Shown: in pieces, positions 62,907 through 64,000 of the stretch
How the letters are laid out: each line of letters begins with the position of its first letter
Position numbering within the stretch: the stretch's first letter is position 1
From: Unio delphinus
Lineage: Eukaryota > Mollusca > Bivalvia > Unionida > Unionidae
Assembly: GCA_029339505.1 (NCBI GenBank)
Contig: JAQISU010000132.1
Span: 5,241,001 to 5,305,000, forward strand
Direction of reading: 5' to 3'
Length of the DNA stretch: 64,000 nt
Translations under genes and position numbers: made by a program
Notes under the pieces: model-generated
The model's database searches: none
The model's input: the letters and a program-made list of their open reading frames with translations, nothing else
What the model was told of the DNA's origin: nothing

Positions 62907-63179
62907 TTAATAAGTTCCTCGTAATAAAGAATTTCTATTTACGTGATATACCTCTATGTTTCAGTCTAAAAGCGGTGGGATGAAAAAAAAATTGACTGCT
63001 TTCAAGAAACATCTATGATGTTATTACTATAGATTTCCATATCATAAACTGTTTAGGCATTAAAATTGTATATGTATGCCAAGATTTACACATTTAACGT
63101 AACTTGTATGATTTGGCAACGATCGTACGTTAACCGCCTCGCTAAGACAGTTGACGACACAAATGAACTTCAACATTAG
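62907..63179. other. Intergenic DNA, nothing recognised
   Basis: No gene or repeat recognised. Confidence 0.5.
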
Positions 63180-63248
63180 ATCTGTGTATTGAGACATTGC
63201 AGATCTGTGTATTCAGATATTGTAGATCTGTGTATTGAGTTATATCTA
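63178..63248. repeat. 23-bp tandem repeat, three copies
   Basis: AGATCTGTGTATT(G/C)AGA(C/T)AT recurs three times at 23-bp spacing, decaying in the third copy. Confidence 0.85.
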
Positions 63249-64000
63249 CAACCTACGTTTTTGAGCAGCTGCTGATCAATTCATTGAGAAAATAAGGTCA
63301 CATATGCAAACTCATTTGTATTTCATGAATTTGTCTACGTTGTATGAATGAACGTCTACCACACCGTATATCTTAAAGGGCTTCATCATTTAATCTGAAA
63401 ATGGCAATATTCATGTGAAATGCATATTGAAGTATTACAAACAACTTTTGTTTCCAATGGTTAGTGTATTTTCAGAGTACTCTGTCTATGGAAAAACATA
63501 TATTGGCTCGCAAACTTATTTCTTTCCGAGTAAGAATGTTATAATCCTTTCGATACTTATTTATTGTCAGTACTGGAAATATTTGACATTAGTGTGATAT
63601 TTATTATTCGACGTATTGGAAAGTCTTTAGAAATGTAGAAAACATGCAGGTTTTTATATGTATTTTAGACACGTTTGACTACAGATGCCAAGCAGATCTA
63701 CGAGTTACAAGTTAGGCAAGTGAATTATAAGTTAGCATTTTTAACGTAGCTTTAACAATCTTTCAATTATAACGATGTTGCATTGATAGTGATGTCTAGC
63801 ACTGGGGCATCATGCCGCAGACATGTAGCATGATGTCTCATCCAGTCACATTATCCTGATACCAGGCCGACCAGTCCTAAAACTAAGCTCTTAATGTTGA
63901 GCTCTAAGCGAGGCCGTTGTTAGTACCATTTTTGTATGTCTTTGGTATGACTAAGCAAGGGATTGAATCCACAACCTCCCTCAATCGTGGCAGACGATCT
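63249..64000. other. Intergenic DNA, nothing recognised
   Basis: No gene or repeat recognised. An open frame at 63415-63597 has no support. Confidence 0.5.

Overview
The window looks like animal nuclear DNA, most likely from a marine or freshwater invertebrate and plausibly a mollusc (inference). It is AT-rich and has canonical GT-AG introns, many long microsatellites, several minisatellites, short hAT-like MITEs, a tRNA-headed SINE, a decayed Ty3/gypsy LTR element and two virus-like DNA transposons. Host genes are sparse. One is certain: a complete 13-exon minus-strand coding sequence for a PiT/SLC20 sodium-phosphate symporter (34.46-41.75 kb; non-coding first exon and TATA-like promoter near 46.1 kb). 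A second, unrecognised five-exon minus-strand gene (10.34-13.84 kb) is supported by phase-consistent splice sites and a promoter with CACGTG boxes.

The centrepiece is a 14.75-kb Maverick/Polinton (adintovirus-like) element at 15,473-30,220. It has about 260-bp terminal inverted repeats and a perfect 5-bp target duplication (ACTTC). From left to right it carries: an A32-type packaging ATPase (-); a DUF5679-like zinc ribbon followed by a parvovirus-VP1u-like phospholipase A2 domain (+), separated by a frame break in an A9 tract; a DDE integrase (+); a 1,292-aa minus-strand protein combining N-terminal 30-aa repeats, an NC...H region, a family-B DNA polymerase, an SF1 helicase and an HNH domain; a free-standing NUMOD/HNH endonuclease; two unrecognised proteins; a basic amphipathic minor-virion-type protein; an F54H12.2-like major capsid protein; a hydrophobic LPGT-repeat protein; an adenain-type cysteine protease; a coiled-coil/beta protein; a membrane protein; and a minor-capsid (penton-like) candidate. 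Apart from the A9 break every reading frame looks open, so this is a young insertion with nearly a full replication, integration and virion gene set. Shared 33-bp leaders, recurrent AAATCC-N3-GGATTT palindromes and a 13-bp hairpin point to common regulation.

A second, diverged and dead relative lies inverted at about 53.87-59.79 kb. It has lost the polymerase core, the homing endonuclease, most of the capsid gene, the whole right-hand virion block and one terminus, and it carries several nonsense codons and frameshifts. It still retains the same gene order, divergent ATPase/zinc-ribbon pair and terminus architecture, which makes it a useful comparator.

The rest is repeats and unassigned intergenic DNA: an LTR element at 6.6-9.7 kb (zinc knuckle, protease, RT and RNase H remains, no integrase), a possible solo LTR at 31.1-31.9 kb, four hAT-like MITEs with 7-8-bp target duplications packed into 46.97-50.10 kb, a 45-copy 28-bp minisatellite with higher-order structure at 51.7-53.0 kb, a 26-bp minisatellite at 44 kb, and a SINE with a 12-bp duplication at 62.65 kb plus a decayed copy at 50.25 kb.
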